DNA of 64,000 nucleotides from Oceanobacillus polygoni. Lineage in GTDB: Bacteria; Bacillota; Bacilli; Bacillales; Amphibacillaceae. Every line of letters starts with the position of its first letter. The stretch's first letter is position 1. The position numbers and the translations under genes were made by a program. The stretch spans positions 18,025-82,024 of the forward strand of contig NZ_PIJY01000020.1 in NCBI RefSeq assembly GCF_008304605.1, in the 5' to 3' direction. The notes beneath the pieces were generated by a model. That model searched no databases, was not told the DNA's origin, and was given only the letters and a program-made list of their open reading frames with translations. Shown here piece after piece: positions 21,205-31,163 of the stretch.

Positions 21205-21244
21205 AAAAGTCAAAGTCAGGATTCTCTTGACTTTGACTTTTTTA
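21205..21244 (+). terminator. Terminator or attenuator between dnaK and dnaJ
   Basis: A 14-bp perfect stem (AAAAGTCAAAGTCA with TGACTTTGACTTTT) around a 9-base loop, followed by T residues. It is inside the heat-shock operon and probably reduces dnaJ transcription relative to dnaK. Confidence 0.85.
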
Positions 21245-21325
21245 AAGAAATCATGATTTGCTATGAAGCAATCATTGATGATATGATAAAACCTATGCTA
21301 TAGTGTGTCGGGAGAGTGAAGAAGG

Positions 21326-22453
21326 TTGAGCAAGCGAGATTATTATGATGTACTTGGAGTAGAAAAAGGTGCTTCAAAAGAAGAAATTAAGAAGTCATAT
21401 CGGAAATTGGCAAGAAAGTATCACCCAGATGTAAATAAAGCAGATGATGCAGCCGATAAATTTAAAGAAGCTAAAGAAGCGTATGAAGTATTAAGTGACG
21501 AACAAAAGCGCGCGCAATATGATCAGTTTGGTCATGCAGGAGCTAGTGGTCAAGGCTTTGGTGGCTTTGGCGGCGGAGCGCAAGATTTCGGTGGGTTTGG
21601 CGATATCTTTGATATGTTCTTTGGTGGTGGCGGACGTAGTCGTGATCCAAATGCACCACAACAAGGGGCAGATTTGCAGTATACCATGGTATTAGATTTT
21701 GAAGAAGCAATTTTTGGCAAGGAAGCAGATATTACGATTCCTAATGAAGAAACATGTGGAACATGTAGTGGCTCAGGCGCAAAACCTGGAACGAGCAAGA
21801 AAACATGTTCTCATTGTAACGGTTCTGGTCAATTAAACCAAGAACAGAATACTCCTTTTGGTCGAGTAGTTAACCGCAGAGTATGTCATCATTGTAATGG
21901 TACTGGAAATATTATTCCTGATAAATGTAATACTTGTGGTGGAACAGGAAATGTGAAAAAGAATAAAAAGATCCATATCAGTATTCCAGCAGGAATTGAT
22001 GAAGGTCAACAAATTCGAGTATCTGGAAAAGGTGAGCCAGGTAAAAATGGCGGTCCTGCCGGAGATTTGTTCGTAGTTGTTCAGATCAGGCCACATGACT
22101 TCTTTATAAGAGAAGGAGATCATATTTTCTGTGAACTACCTCTAACATTTACACAAGCTGCTTTAGGGGATGAGGTAGAAGTTCCTACTGTACATGGAAA
22201 AGTAAAATTAAAAGTACCAGCTGGAACGCAAACCGGAAAAACGTTTCGTCTGAAAGGTAAAGGTTCACCGAATGTACGTGGACGCGGTCAAGGGGATCAG
22301 CATATTAGAGTGAAAGTAATGACCCCTACACAATTGACAGATAGACAGAAAGAACTACTTCGTGAGTTCAATGAAATTGGTGGAAATGATTCCACAGATG
22401 AACAGGACGGAAATATTTTTCAACGTTTTAAAAAAGCGTTTAAAGGTGACTAA
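21326..22453 (+). CDS. dnaJ: Chaperone DnaJ (Hsp40)
   Basis: DnaK cochaperone of 375 residues. The J domain has HPD at 33-35. A Gly/Phe-rich region runs from about 69 to 103. Four CxxCxGxG zinc motifs have cysteine pairs 144/147, 161/164, 187/190 and 201/204, followed by the C-terminal substrate domains. Start TTG 21326 follows GAAGG. It is the last heat-shock gene; prmA follows. Confidence 0.98.
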   Translation: MSKRDYYDVLGVEKGASKEEIKKSYRKLARKYHPDVNKADDAADKFKEAKEAYEVLSDEQKRAQYDQFGHAGASGQGFGGFGGGAQDFGGFGDIFDMFFGGGGRSRDPNAPQQGADLQYTMVLDFEEAIFGKEADITIPNEETCGTCSGSGAKPGTSKKTCSHCNGSGQLNQEQNTPFGRVVNRRVCHHCNGTGNIIPDKCNTCGGTGNVKKNKKIHISIPAGIDEGQQIRVSGKGEPGKNGGPAGDLFVVVQIRPHDFFIREGDHIFCELPLTFTQAALGDEVEVPTVHGKVKLKVPAGTQTGKTFRLKGKGSPNVRGRGQGDQHIRVKVMTPTQLTDRQKELLREFNEIGGNDSTDEQDGNIFQRFKKAFKGD

Positions 22454-22488
22454 CGATGTTGCTTAGCAACATCGTCTACATATTTTTT
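22454..22488 (+). terminator. Possible weak terminator after dnaJ
   Basis: A 9-bp perfect stem (CGATGTTGC with GCAACATCG) around TTA directly after the stop codon. The six-T run comes 8 bases later (22483-22488), so termination may be partial and prmA may be co-transcribed. Confidence 0.5.
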
Positions 22489-22566
22489 AGGTGAAGCATC
22501 TTGATGGGATATGTGCAAGATTTACATTCCAAGAGATCCACCATCCAATGAAATGGGTGAATAATA

Positions 22567-23505
22567 ATGAAATGGTCAGAAGTTTGTATTCATACGACAA
22601 ATGAAGCAATTGAACCGATTTCTAATATTTTACATGAAACGGGTGCAAGTGGATTAGTAATTGAAGACCCGCAGGACTTAATAAAAGTACGCGACAATGT
22701 ATACGGAGAAATCTATGATTTAGATCCAAACGAATATCCAGAAGAAGGAGTGCGGATCAAGGCTTACTTGCCGATGAATAGCTTCCTAGGAGAAACGGTA
22801 GAACAAATTAAACAAGCAATCAATAATTTATTGATTTATGATATTGATCTAGGTAAAAACCATGTTTCCTTGAGTGAAGTAAATGAGGAAGAGTGGGCAA
22901 CTGCGTGGAAGAAATATTATAAACCGGTGAAGGTCTCTAAAAAGATAACCATAACACCAACATGGGAAGAGTATACACCAGTTTCTAGTGATGAGATCAT
23001 TATAGAGCTAGATCCCGGCATGGCTTTTGGTACGGGTACACATCCCACAACGGTTCTAAGCATGCAAGCATTAGAAACTTATTTAACACATGATGATACA
23101 GTTATCGATGTTGGTTGTGGTTCAGGTGTACTTAGTATTGCTGCTGCAAAGCTTGGTGCAAAAGAAGTCTATGCATATGACTTGGATGAAATAGCTGTTA
23201 AAAGTACACAGCAAAATGCAAAGCTCAATGAGCTGAACAGCCAAATTGTTGTTGCTCAGAATAACTTACTTGACCACGTAAACCAGCAAGTAAATGTTAT
23301 TGTTTCTAATATACTGGCAGAAATTATCGTTCGTTTTGTAGACAATGCATGGGATAACCTTGTAAGTGGTGGATTATTTATAACGTCAGGAATTATACAG
23401 AATAAGAAACAACTCGTTAAAGAAAAACTTACGGAGCAAGGGTTTGAAATTATAGCTGTTAATGAAATGGAAGATTGGATTTCCATCGTAGCTAAGAAAA
23501 ATTAA
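22567..23505 (+). CDS. prmA: Ribosomal protein L11 methyltransferase
   Basis: SAM-dependent methylation of lysines on ribosomal protein L11. A 312-residue protein with an N-terminal L11-recognition domain and a methyltransferase domain. Key motifs are DPGMAFGTGTHPTT, the SAM motif VIDVGCGSGVLSIAA and the catalytic VSNILAEI. ATG 22567 follows GGGTG. It is the yqeT position, next to rsmE and mtaB, a set of translation modification enzymes. Confidence 0.96.
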   Translation: MKWSEVCIHTTNEAIEPISNILHETGASGLVIEDPQDLIKVRDNVYGEIYDLDPNEYPEEGVRIKAYLPMNSFLGETVEQIKQAINNLLIYDIDLGKNHVSLSEVNEEEWATAWKKYYKPVKVSKKITITPTWEEYTPVSSDEIIIELDPGMAFGTGTHPTTVLSMQALETYLTHDDTVIDVGCGSGVLSIAAAKLGAKEVYAYDLDEIAVKSTQQNAKLNELNSQIVVAQNNLLDHVNQQVNVIVSNILAEIIVRFVDNAWDNLVSGGLFITSGIIQNKKQLVKEKLTEQGFEIIAVNEMEDWISIVAKKN

Positions 23506-23536
23506 AAAACGCGATATACATGAAGTGGGTGTGTAC

Positions 23537-24307
23537 ATGCAAAGATATTTTGTCTCATCTTCTCGTTTTAAAGATAATAACATTACAATTACTGGTGATG
23601 ATGTTCATCATATTACTCGTGTTATGAGATACAATGTGGGAGATAAAATAATATGTAATAACGAAGAAGGTAAGGCTGCGATTTGCCGTATTTCACAAGT
23701 AACAAGTGATGAAGTTCAGGTTATCATTGAAACGTGGCTGAATGAAAATGTAGAGCTACCAATCAATGTTACAATTGCCCAAGGTATCCCTAAAGGGGAT
23801 AAGTTTGATTTAGTAGTTCAAAAAGGAACAGAGCTTGGTGCACATGCATTTATTCCATTTCAAGCAGACCGATCAATAGCGATTTGGGATAAAAAGAAAG
23901 CTGAAAAAAAATTACAACGCTTTGAAAAAATTATTAAAGAAGCTAGTGAGCAAAGTCACCGCAATAAAGTTCCTGTTATAAAAAGTCCAGTGTCGGTGAA
24001 GGATTTAATTGAGGAGAGCAAAAACTATCATGTGAAGCTTTTTGCATATGAAGAAGAAGCGAAGGTTTCGAAACACCAATCATTTGGTAATATAATAAAT
24101 AGGCTCGATCCAGGGCAAGACATATTGGTTTGCATTGGTCCAGAAGGTGGATTCTCTCCGAAAGAAGCAGGGCTGTTGAAAGAAAATAATTTTTCACCGG
24201 TTCGGCTTGGTCCGCGGATTTTAAGAACAGAGACTGCTGCACTTTATGCGCTCGCTAGCATATCGTATCATTTTGAAGAAATGAGGTGTTCGGAATGCCA
24301 ACAGTAG
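23537..24307 (+). CDS. rsmE: 16S rRNA m3U1498 methyltransferase
   Basis: Methylates N3 of U1498 in 16S rRNA. A SPOUT-class enzyme of 256 residues with an N-terminal PUA-like domain (MQRYFVSS, DDVHHITRVMR). The trefoil-knot region has VCIGPEGGFSPKE and VRLGPRILRTETA. ATG 23537 gives the family's N-terminus; the GTG at 23525 is in frame but less likely. It overlaps mtaB by 13 bases. Confidence 0.96.
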   Translation: MQRYFVSSSRFKDNNITITGDDVHHITRVMRYNVGDKIICNNEEGKAAICRISQVTSDEVQVIIETWLNENVELPINVTIAQGIPKGDKFDLVVQKGTELGAHAFIPFQADRSIAIWDKKKAEKKLQRFEKIIKEASEQSHRNKVPVIKSPVSVKDLIEESKNYHVKLFAYEEEAKVSKHQSFGNIINRLDPGQDILVCIGPEGGFSPKEAGLLKENNFSPVRLGPRILRTETAALYALASISYHFEEMRCSECQQ

Positions 24308-25650
24308 CATTTCATACATTAGGCTGTAAAGTGAATCATTATGAAACAGAAGGAATTTGGCGCATGTTTATGGAAAAAGGCTATGAGCGTGTCGATTTTG
24401 ATCACGATTCGGATGTCTATGTTATTAATACGTGTACGGTAACCAATTCTGGAGATAAAAAAAGTAGACAAGTCATTCGTAGAGCAATTCGGAAAAACCC
24501 GAATGCAGTAGTTTGTGTAACGGGCTGCTATGCTCAAACGTCACCAGGTGAGATTATGGAGATTCCGGGTGTCGATGTTGTTGTCGGTACACAGGAACGA
24601 AAAAATATCTTCACGTATATTGAAAAACACCAAGAAACGAAGGAACCGGTTAATGGTGTTTCCAACATTATGAAAAACCGTGTGTTTGAAGAAATGGATG
24701 TACCTGTTTTTACAGACCGTACACGAGCATCTTTGAAAATTCAAGAAGGGTGTAATAATTTCTGTACATTTTGTATTATCCCTTGGTCTCGTGGTTTACT
24801 ACGTTCAAGAGACCCTGAAAATGTAATTCAACAAGCTGAAAAATTGGTTGAAGCTGGTTACAAAGAGCTTGTCCTCACTGGTATCCATACAGCAGGATAT
24901 GGAGAAGATATGAAGGATTATAATTTTGCAATGTTGCTTCGGGAATTGGAGCAGGTTGAGGGCTTGAAACGGATTCGAATTTCTTCGATTGAGGCAAGTC
25001 AAATTACAGATGAAGTGATTGATGTCCTAGACAAATCAGAGAAAATTGTTAGGCATTTGCACATTCCATTACAAGCTGGCTCAGATACTGTCTTGGCGAG
25101 AATGCGCAGAAAGTATTCTACAGAGTTCTATAAAGAAAAAGTAACTAAAATTAGAAAAGCATTACCTGGTTTAGCCATTACATCGGATGTTATTGTTGGC
25201 TTCCCAGGTGAAACAGAAGAAGAATTTATGGAAACCTATAATGTCATAAAAGAAATTGGCTACTCAGAGCTACATGTATTCCCGTTCTCAAGAAGAACTG
25301 GAACGCCTGCTGCACGTATGGATAATCAAGTGGATGAAGCGGTAAAAGAAAATCGTGTGCATCGTTTAATCGCATTATCTGATCAACTAGCGAAGGAATA
25401 TGCTTCACAATATGAGAATGAAGTTCTTGAAGTTATTCCAGAGGAACGTATACTTGATGAGAATCATCCTGAATTGCTTGTGGGATACACAGATAATTAT
25501 ATGAAAGTCCAATTTGAGGGTACTGCAGATATGATTGGCAAGATTGTCCGTGTGAAAATTACGAAATCTGGATATCCATATAATGAAGGTACATTTGTTA
25601 GGGTTATGGAACATGCAACACATGCTGGTGAAAAGATAGTTAATCAATAA
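24295..25650 (+). CDS. mtaB: tRNA A37 methylthiotransferase MtaB
   Basis: Radical SAM enzyme converting t6A37 to ms2t6A in tRNAs that read ANN codons. A 451-residue protein. The N-terminal MTTase domain has its first cluster cysteine at 11 (TLGCKVN) and others in INTCTVT and VTGCYAQ. The radical SAM motif C153-xxx-C157-xx-C160 and a C-terminal TRAM domain complete it. ATG 24295 follows GAGGTG and lies within the end of rsmE. Confidence 0.96.
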   Translation: MPTVAFHTLGCKVNHYETEGIWRMFMEKGYERVDFDHDSDVYVINTCTVTNSGDKKSRQVIRRAIRKNPNAVVCVTGCYAQTSPGEIMEIPGVDVVVGTQERKNIFTYIEKHQETKEPVNGVSNIMKNRVFEEMDVPVFTDRTRASLKIQEGCNNFCTFCIIPWSRGLLRSRDPENVIQQAEKLVEAGYKELVLTGIHTAGYGEDMKDYNFAMLLRELEQVEGLKRIRISSIEASQITDEVIDVLDKSEKIVRHLHIPLQAGSDTVLARMRRKYSTEFYKEKVTKIRKALPGLAITSDVIVGFPGETEEEFMETYNVIKEIGYSELHVFPFSRRTGTPAARMDNQVDEAVKENRVHRLIALSDQLAKEYASQYENEVLEVIPEERILDENHPELLVGYTDNYMKVQFEGTADMIGKIVRVKITKSGYPYNEGTFVRVMEHATHAGEKIVNQ

Positions 25651-25673
25651 CTTATTCAGAGAGGACGTTTAAG

Positions 25674-26345
25674 ATGAGTAATAAATTAGCTAAATATATT
25701 GATCATACACAATTAAAGACGGATACAACAAAGGATCAAATACAGAAATTAGTTGAAGAAGCGAGGGAGTATGATTTTGCCTCTGTTTGTGTTAATCCGC
25801 ATTGGGTTTCTTACTGTTATGAGAACCTAAAAGAAACAACAGTAAAAGTTTGTACGGTCATTGGCTTCCCACTTGGAGCTAATTCGACGGCTGTTAAAGC
25901 TTTTGAAACTGAACAAGCAATTAAAGACGGTGCAACAGAAGTAGACATGGTCATTAATGTTGGAGAATTAAAGTCTGGTAATGACGATCTTGTAAAAGCC
26001 GATATTGAAGCTGTTGTGAATGCAGCTAAAGGAAAAGCTTTAACAAAAGTAATCATTGAAACAGCTTTGCTAACGAATGATGAAAAAGTTCGTGCTTGTC
26101 AATTAGCAAAAGAAGCAGGTGCTGATTATGTTAAAACTTCTACAGGTTTTGCAAATGAAGGCGCAACAGTAAAAGATGTTCAATTGATGCGTGAGACAGT
26201 TGGTGCAGAAATAGGTGTCAAAGCATCTGGTGGTGTCCGTGATTTAGAAGGAATGAACGCTATGATTGAAGCGGGAGCAACCCGCATTGGTGCTAGTGCT
26301 GGAGTCGATATTATCAATGGAATTACAGGTACTAGCGATTATTAA
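25674..26345 (+). CDS. deoC: Deoxyribose-phosphate aldolase
   Basis: Cleaves 2-deoxyribose-5-phosphate to glyceraldehyde-3-phosphate and acetaldehyde in deoxynucleoside catabolism. A 223-residue class I aldolase barrel; KVIIETALL and DYVKTSTGF carry the catalytic lysines, and KASGGVRD is the phosphate-binding loop. ATG 25674 follows GAGAGGAC. It sits between mtaB and rpsU, away from a deo operon, so it may be expressed with the upstream cluster. Confidence 0.96.
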   Translation: MSNKLAKYIDHTQLKTDTTKDQIQKLVEEAREYDFASVCVNPHWVSYCYENLKETTVKVCTVIGFPLGANSTAVKAFETEQAIKDGATEVDMVINVGELKSGNDDLVKADIEAVVNAAKGKALTKVIIETALLTNDEKVRACQLAKEAGADYVKTSTGFANEGATVKDVQLMRETVGAEIGVKASGGVRDLEGMNAMIEAGATRIGASAGVDIINGITGTSDY

Positions 26346-26401
26346 TTCAGCAAACTATGCAATAAAAGATGTATTTACTAGTATAATTAGTTAAATAATC
26401 G

Positions 26402-26430
26402 TTGACCAGATTGTAGGAATATATTATACT
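26402..26430 (+). promoter_or_regulatory. SigA promoter of rpsU-yqeY
   Basis: TTGACC (26402-26407), a 17-base spacer and TATACT (26425-26430), about 70 bases before rpsU. Confidence 0.75.
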
Positions 26431-26500
26431 TTAAAAAGGCATGAGAAGGTAGTCATGTCGGTATAAATTGGTTTTGTGCTTCGGAGGGAGGGAAATTAGC

Positions 26501-26677
26501 ATGTCAAATACAACTCGCGTTCGTAAAAACGAGTCTCTTGAGGATGCTCTTCGTCGCTTCAAACGCAGTGTGTCAAAAAGCGGTACACTACAGGAATATC
26601 GTAAACGTGAACACTATGAAAAGCCTAGTGTTAAACGTAAGAAGAAATCTGAAGCTGCTAGAAAGCGTAAATTCTAA
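26501..26677 (+). CDS. rpsU: Ribosomal protein S21
   Basis: A 58-residue, very basic 30S protein at the platform near the anti-Shine-Dalgarno. It starts [17 protein letters not shown] and ends [13 protein letters not shown] 26501 follows GGAGGGAGG. Together with yqeY (15-base gap) it forms a short operon behind its own promoter. Confidence 0.97.
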   Translation: MSNTTRVRKNESLEDALRRFKRSVSKSGTLQEYRKREHYEKPSVKRKKKSEAARKRKF

Positions 26678-26692
26678 AGAGGGTGCAAGCGT

Positions 26693-27139
26693 ATGACGTT
26701 ACTTGATCGATTGAATCAAGACATGAAGCAAGCTATGAAGAACAAGGATAAAGAAACGCTAAGCGTTATTCGCATGGTGAAGGCTTCTATCCAGAATGAA
26801 TCGATTAAACTTAGTAAGGATACACTATCTGAGGACGAAGATTTAACAATTTTATCCAGAGAAGTTAAACAACGGAAAGATTCCCTCCAAGAATTTAAAT
26901 CTGCTGGACGTGAAGATTTAGTTGAAAAACTTGAAAATGAATTGGTAATTTTACAAAAGTATTTACCGAAGCAACTTTCAGATGAAGAACTACTTTCAAT
27001 TATCCAAGTAACGATTCAGGAAGTAAATGCTACATCAATGAAAGATATGGGTAAAGTGATGGGTGCTGTAATGCCAAAGGTAAAGGGCAAAGCAGACGGC
27101 TCTCAAATAAAAAAACTTGTACAACAAGAATTACAATAA
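26693..27139 (+). CDS. yqeY: YqeY/GatB-like domain protein
   Basis: A 148-residue protein of the YqeY family, which is related to the tRNA-binding tail domain of amidotransferase GatB. The N-terminal helical part ([19 protein letters not shown]) is followed by the C-terminal GMGxVM-like region [19 protein letters not shown]. The role is unproven; tRNA-related function is inferred. It is regularly paired with rpsU, and a terminator follows. Confidence 0.92.
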   Translation: MTLLDRLNQDMKQAMKNKDKETLSVIRMVKASIQNESIKLSKDTLSEDEDLTILSREVKQRKDSLQEFKSAGREDLVEKLENELVILQKYLPKQLSDEELLSIIQVTIQEVNATSMKDMGKVMGAVMPKVKGKADGSQIKKLVQQELQ

Positions 27140-27145
27140 TAAGTT

Positions 27146-27184
27146 AAAGAATCTCAAGTCATAAGACTTGGGATTCTTTTCTTA
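27146..27184 (+). terminator. Intrinsic terminator after yqeY
   Basis: A 15-bp stem with one G-T pair (AAAGAATCTCAAGTC with GACTTGGGATTCTTT) around ATAA, ending in TTTTCTTA. Confidence 0.88.
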
Positions 27185-27433
27185 TATATGAAAATTATAA
27201 GCCTTCTAGAAATATAGAAGATAAGCACCATCAAAGTTTCTCTATGGATAAGATTATGATAGTATCTAATTATGACATAACTCCTGTTAGAGAACTTACT
27301 AGTTGCTAGCCTTTGGGGATTCGTTATTGCAATTATGCAAATTGGAATGATGTATACTTTTCTAACGTTAAAAAATGAAACCAATCCCATACCACTTCCG
27401 TATTAATTGATAACAGGCTGAGGGAGGTGAATA

Positions 27434-28777
27434 ATGATGTCGAGGAAACGACTCAAACAATACATACTCATTATTGCAGCCATTTTCGTAGCACTTATTT
27501 ACCAAGTTTCGGATAATCTTTCAGTTACTAGTGCGCAAGAACAGGGTGGTGGAAAGTCCGTTTATGTTATACCGATTGAACGAGAGGTAGAGCGTGGACT
27601 AGAGGCTTTTTTAAAGCGTACAACTTCCGAAGCGGTTGAAGCTGGTGCCGATCATATTATTTTTGAAATCGATACTCCAGGCGGGAGGGTCGATGCAGCT
27701 GGTCAAATTGGTCAAATTATCCAGGGTTTACCGATTCCGACAACAGCATTTATCGTGAATGAAGCTTTGTCTGCTGGATCTTATATCGCGTTGTTTTCTG
27801 AAACCATTTATTTCAAACCGCATGCAACGATGGGGGCAAGCGGTGTGATTACCGCTGATGGTACAGCAGCTGACGAAAAAGCACAATCAGCTTGGTTCGC
27901 TGCAATGAAAAGTGCTGCCGAGTCTACTGGGAGAGATCCACTTTATGCATTAGCTATGGCTGATAGCAGTATTGACCTTCCTGAGTATGGTGCACCTGAA
28001 GGCAGGTTTCTAACACTTGGGCCATCAGATGCTGTGGAAGTTGGTTATGCGGATGGAATTGTGGATGACCGAGTGGAATTGCTTTATGAGCTTGGCTTAT
28101 CGAATGCTTCCATTATAGAAACGGAACCGAGTGCTGCAGAAGAAGTAGCACGATTTCTAACAAATCCAATTGTAATCCCGATTCTTCTATCAGTGGCAAG
28201 TCTTGGTTTAATCGTGGAACTGTATTCGCCTGGATTTGGAGTACCGGGAATTATGGGAATTGTTTCACTATTATTGTTTTTCTATGGTCATATCGTTGCG
28301 GGACTTGCAGGTATGGAAGCGGTCGTACTACTAGTATTAGGAATCATTTTGATTATAGCTGAATTTTTTGTCCCAGGGGGGATATTAGGACTCCTCGGTG
28401 TAGGGGCAATTATCGGTTCATTGTTTATGTCAGGATACGATTTAGGGCATATGTCAATGAGTATTGGAATTGCATTTCTTGTTACACTCATTGTTGCTGT
28501 GATTCTTTTTAGACGAATAGGCATGGATAAAGGTGTTTTTCGACATATTATTCTTAGGGATAGCACAGCAACAGAGCAGGGATATGTATCATCCGTAAAT
28601 CGCCTGGAGTTAATCGGTATGGAAGGTATTACGCTGACTCCATTAAGACCATCAGGGATTGGTGAGTTTGATGGTGAACGAATTGATATTGTTTCAGAAG
28701 GAAGCTTTATTGATCGAAATAAGTCTGTTAAAGTGGTAAGAGTTGAAGGAGTTCGTGTCGTAGTTAGAGAAGTATAA
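27434..28777 (+). CDS. yqeZ: NfeD-family membrane protein with ClpP-like protease domain
   Basis: A 447-residue NfeD1b-type protein. An N-terminal signal or anchor helix lies at about 11-32, then a ClpP/SppA-like serine protease domain with the candidate nucleophile in ALSAGSYIAL. Several transmembrane helices (about 245-365) follow, and a C-terminal OB fold containing GMEGITLTPLRPSG. NfeD proteins work with flotillins. GGGAGGTG precedes ATG 27434. It is directly followed by floA and yqfB, the standard trio. Confidence 0.94.
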   Translation: MMSRKRLKQYILIIAAIFVALIYQVSDNLSVTSAQEQGGGKSVYVIPIEREVERGLEAFLKRTTSEAVEAGADHIIFEIDTPGGRVDAAGQIGQIIQGLPIPTTAFIVNEALSAGSYIALFSETIYFKPHATMGASGVITADGTAADEKAQSAWFAAMKSAAESTGRDPLYALAMADSSIDLPEYGAPEGRFLTLGPSDAVEVGYADGIVDDRVELLYELGLSNASIIETEPSAAEEVARFLTNPIVIPILLSVASLGLIVELYSPGFGVPGIMGIVSLLLFFYGHIVAGLAGMEAVVLLVLGIILIIAEFFVPGGILGLLGVGAIIGSLFMSGYDLGHMSMSIGIAFLVTLIVAVILFRRIGMDKGVFRHIILRDSTATEQGYVSSVNRLELIGMEGITLTPLRPSGIGEFDGERIDIVSEGSFIDRNKSVKVVRVEGVRVVVREV

Positions 28778-28809
28778 TGATATAGATGAAAATACAAGGA
28801 GGAATTTTA

Positions 28810-29802
28810 ATGTCATTAACAGAACTAATGCCGCTTATTATTATTGCGGTAATCTTAATTGCTGTGGCTATTTTATTCACATTCGTACCAGTTGCGCTGT
28901 GGATTAGTGCCTTAGCTGCTGGAGTAAAGGTAAGTATCTTTACATTAATTGGAATGCGATTACGTCGAGTTGTTCCAAATCGTGTAATCAACCCTTTAAT
29001 TAAAGCACATAAAGCAGGTTTAAATGTAAAAACAAATCAATTGGAAAGTCACTACTTAGCAGGTGGTAACGTCGATAGAGTAGTAAATGCTTTAATTGCT
29101 GCACACCGTGCAAATATTGAGCTTCCATTTGAACGTGGGGCTGCAATTGACCTAGCAGGTCGTGATGTACTAGAAGCTGTTCAAATGAGTGTAAATCCGA
29201 AAGTAATCGAAACTCCATTTATTGCAGGTATCGCGATGGATGGTATTGAAGTAAAAGCACTTGCAAGAATCACAGTACGTGCAAACATTGATCGACTTGT
29301 TGGGGGAGCTGGAGAAGAGACAGTTATCGCTCGTGTTGGTGAAGGTGTTGTAAGTACAATTGGTAGTTCAGACACACATGCAAAAGTATTAGAAAATCCA
29401 GATTCAATATCACAGACAGTATTAAGTAAAGGCCTTGACTCAGGAACTGCTTTTGAAATTCTCTCGATCGATATTGCCGACGTGGATATCGGTAAAAATA
29501 TTGGAGCTATCCTACAAACAGACCAAGCTGAAGCTGATAAAAACATTGCACAGGCAAAAGCGGAAGAACGTCGCGCAATGGCTGTTGCACAAGAACAAGA
29601 AATGGTTGCAAGAGTTCAAGAGATGCGTGCTCATGTTGTAGAAGCTGAAGCAGAGGTTCCAAAAGCACTAGCAGAAGCATTACGTACTGGAAAATTGGGT
29701 GTCATGGATTATATGAATTATAAAAACATTGATGCTGATACTGGTATGCGTGATACAATTGGTAAATTAACCAAAGATAGCAGTGAAGATGATCAAAAAT
29801 AA
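28810..29802 (+). CDS. floA: Flotillin-like protein FloA
   Basis: Scaffold of membrane microdomains, 330 residues. It has an N-terminal hydrophobic hairpin (about 6-45), an SPFH-like domain and a coiled-coil, Glu/Ala-rich C-terminal part ([19 protein letters not shown]). I chose ATG 28810, which has AAGGAGGA upstream and gives the family length; an ATG at 28786 lies before that site. Confidence 0.95.
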   Translation: MSLTELMPLIIIAVILIAVAILFTFVPVALWISALAAGVKVSIFTLIGMRLRRVVPNRVINPLIKAHKAGLNVKTNQLESHYLAGGNVDRVVNALIAAHRANIELPFERGAAIDLAGRDVLEAVQMSVNPKVIETPFIAGIAMDGIEVKALARITVRANIDRLVGGAGEETVIARVGEGVVSTIGSSDTHAKVLENPDSISQTVLSKGLDSGTAFEILSIDIADVDIGKNIGAILQTDQAEADKNIAQAKAEERRAMAVAQEQEMVARVQEMRAHVVEAEAEVPKALAEALRTGKLGVMDYMNYKNIDADTGMRDTIGKLTKDSSEDDQK

Positions 29803-29832
29803 TGTTCGTCATGAAATTGAAGGAGGGGTCTG

Positions 29833-30348
29833 ATGGGCTGGATTTTCGATAACCTCTTCATAATTATCATTATTATTTCAGGGATTATCGGCTTTTTTAA
29901 CAACTCGAATGAGAAGCAGAAACAGCAAGAAAAAGAGAAGAAAAAAACACCTCCACAAAGGCCGAGAAGAACAGTGCCAGAAAGAACTCCAGAACGTAGG
30001 CCGCAGCCTGTAGCAGAGCAGCGAGTGTATCGTGAAGAAAGATCACGAGATACGGTCTCAACTGCGTCCATTGCAGAGCAGCAAAAGCAACAAATGGAGA
30101 AGCTGGCTAGTAAGTATAGCGCTATTTCAAATTCAAAAATTGAGGATTTGAAGTCACAGACGAATAGCGGAAGTATTTTACTTGAGCCTGAGAAAGAAAC
30201 AAGTAAAAAACAAGAAAGACTGAAGAAACAAGTAGTTGGCAACCTTGGTGCAAAAGGATTAGTTAATGGCATTATCATGTCTGAAATACTAGGACCACCA
30301 AGAGCTAAAAAGTCATATAAAAGCGTATTAGACGATCGAATCAAATAA
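29833..30348 (+). CDS. yqfB: YqfB-like membrane-anchored protein
   Basis: A 171-residue protein with one N-terminal membrane helix (about 4-22, Ile-rich), a long charged and Pro/Arg-rich linker, and a C-terminal helix with LVNGIIMSEILGPPRAKK. It is assigned by position as the third gene of the yqeZ-floA-yqfB cluster and by general layout. The function is unknown, with a microdomain role inferred from its neighbours. GGAGGGG precedes ATG 29833. A strong terminator follows. Confidence 0.7.
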   Translation: MGWIFDNLFIIIIIISGIIGFFNNSNEKQKQQEKEKKKTPPQRPRRTVPERTPERRPQPVAEQRVYREERSRDTVSTASIAEQQKQQMEKLASKYSAISNSKIEDLKSQTNSGSILLEPEKETSKKQERLKKQVVGNLGAKGLVNGIIMSEILGPPRAKKSYKSVLDDRIK

Positions 30349-30357
30349 GTATAGCCT

Positions 30358-30404
30358 AACCACCGCTATAAAAGCTTTAAAGCTTTTATAGCGGTGGTTT
30401 TTTG
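30358..30404 (+). terminator. Strong terminator after yqfB
   Basis: A near-continuous 21-bp palindrome (AACCACCGCTATAAAAGCTTT and its complement) followed by TTTTTT. Confidence 0.92.
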
Positions 30405-30443
30405 CTGTTTTTATCATCGCATTTGAAAGAAACTACGAACTAC

Positions 30444-30726
30444 TGCAATTATGGATTAAGTGTGCGTATACCCCGCTACGGAAACACACTACGCTTTTCG
30501 CGGGTGACCCCTGAGACTCTTCGAACTCCGTTCTTCAGAGCCTCACTCTGGATACGTATCCCGCAGAAGTCTTCGTGTGTTTCCTTCGCTAGAATTGGCG
30601 CGTTACCTAGTATTAACATCGGTATCATAAATAAAAAAACGTTGCTCAAACCAGTCCGGGGGAGGCTGAAGCCGTGTCCGCGGAAAGCATCCGCCCGAAG
30701 CGATCCCGGACGGCAATAGTTGCTCA
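30444..30726 (+). repeat. Bacillaceae-type intergenic repeat, copy A
   Basis: A GC-rich 283-base element between the yqfB terminator and yqfC. Its reverse complement matches the stretch at 53353-53630 over its whole length with many substitutions. Shared blocks include CCGTCCGGGATCGCTTCGGG at one end (read on the minus strand), AGAGTGAG-CTCTGAAGAACGG in the middle and GCGGGGTATACGC at the other. The reading frames across it are not conserved between copies, so I do not call a gene. Confidence 0.85.
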
Positions 30727-30856
30727 TACTAAGCAAGTGCGAAGTTTATATATTATATAAAGCACCCGACCATATAAAACCTGCTCATTTTTATCACGCA
30801 TTTTGTTCTTATGTTTTAAGCAGCCTCATACATATGTATGTGAGGGGGGATCATCA

Positions 30857-31138
30857 TTGGCTAAATGGCAACAAAGACTACGTACCTTGTTAACGGAGCA
30901 ATTCTCTCTTCCTTCTGATATAATCCTTGAAATGCCTAGAATTACGGTAATTGGAAACATACACCTATACATTGAAAATCATCAAGGCTTGGCTGTTTAT
31001 TCCGAAAATGAACTAAAGTTAAAAACGAATAATGGATATGTCCAAATTAGGGGTACTTCCTTTGTGTTAAAAATGATGCTTCCTAAAGAAATTCTGCTCG
31101 AAGGAACCATCTCGGAAGTGAAATTCTTAGGAAACTAA
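30857..31138 (+). CDS. yqfC: Sporulation protein YqfC
   Basis: A 93-residue YabP/YqfC-family protein starting MAKWQQRLRTLLTEQFSLP and carrying the beta-rich core with ITVIGNIHLYIENH. The start is TTG 30857 after GAGGGGGG. The family is mother-cell (sigma-E) expressed in B. subtilis and works with YqfD, which follows 25 bases later. Confidence 0.92.
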   Translation: MAKWQQRLRTLLTEQFSLPSDIILEMPRITVIGNIHLYIENHQGLAVYSENELKLKTNNGYVQIRGTSFVLKMMLPKEILLEGTISEVKFLGN

Positions 31139-31163
31139 AACCTTGAACTAGAGGAGGATACAA

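Noticed and set aside
27154..27390. 78-codon minus-strand frame after yqeY
   Set aside because: It begins in the yqeZ upstream region, runs through the yqeY terminator and has no ribosome binding site.
28288..28797. 169-codon minus-strand frame
   Set aside because: It is antisense to the yqeZ membrane and OB domains and has low-complexity Ile/Pro/Ser composition.
29793..30344. 183-codon minus-strand frame opposite yqfB
   Set aside because: The plus-strand frame has a strong ribosome binding site, a sensible membrane anchor and the right operon position; the minus frame is Ser/Phe/Leu-rich shadow sequence.
30402..30736. Open frames of 86-105 codons on both strands between yqfB and yqfC
   Set aside because: They lie within the GC-rich repeat, lack ribosome binding sites and are not preserved in the second copy at 53353-53630.
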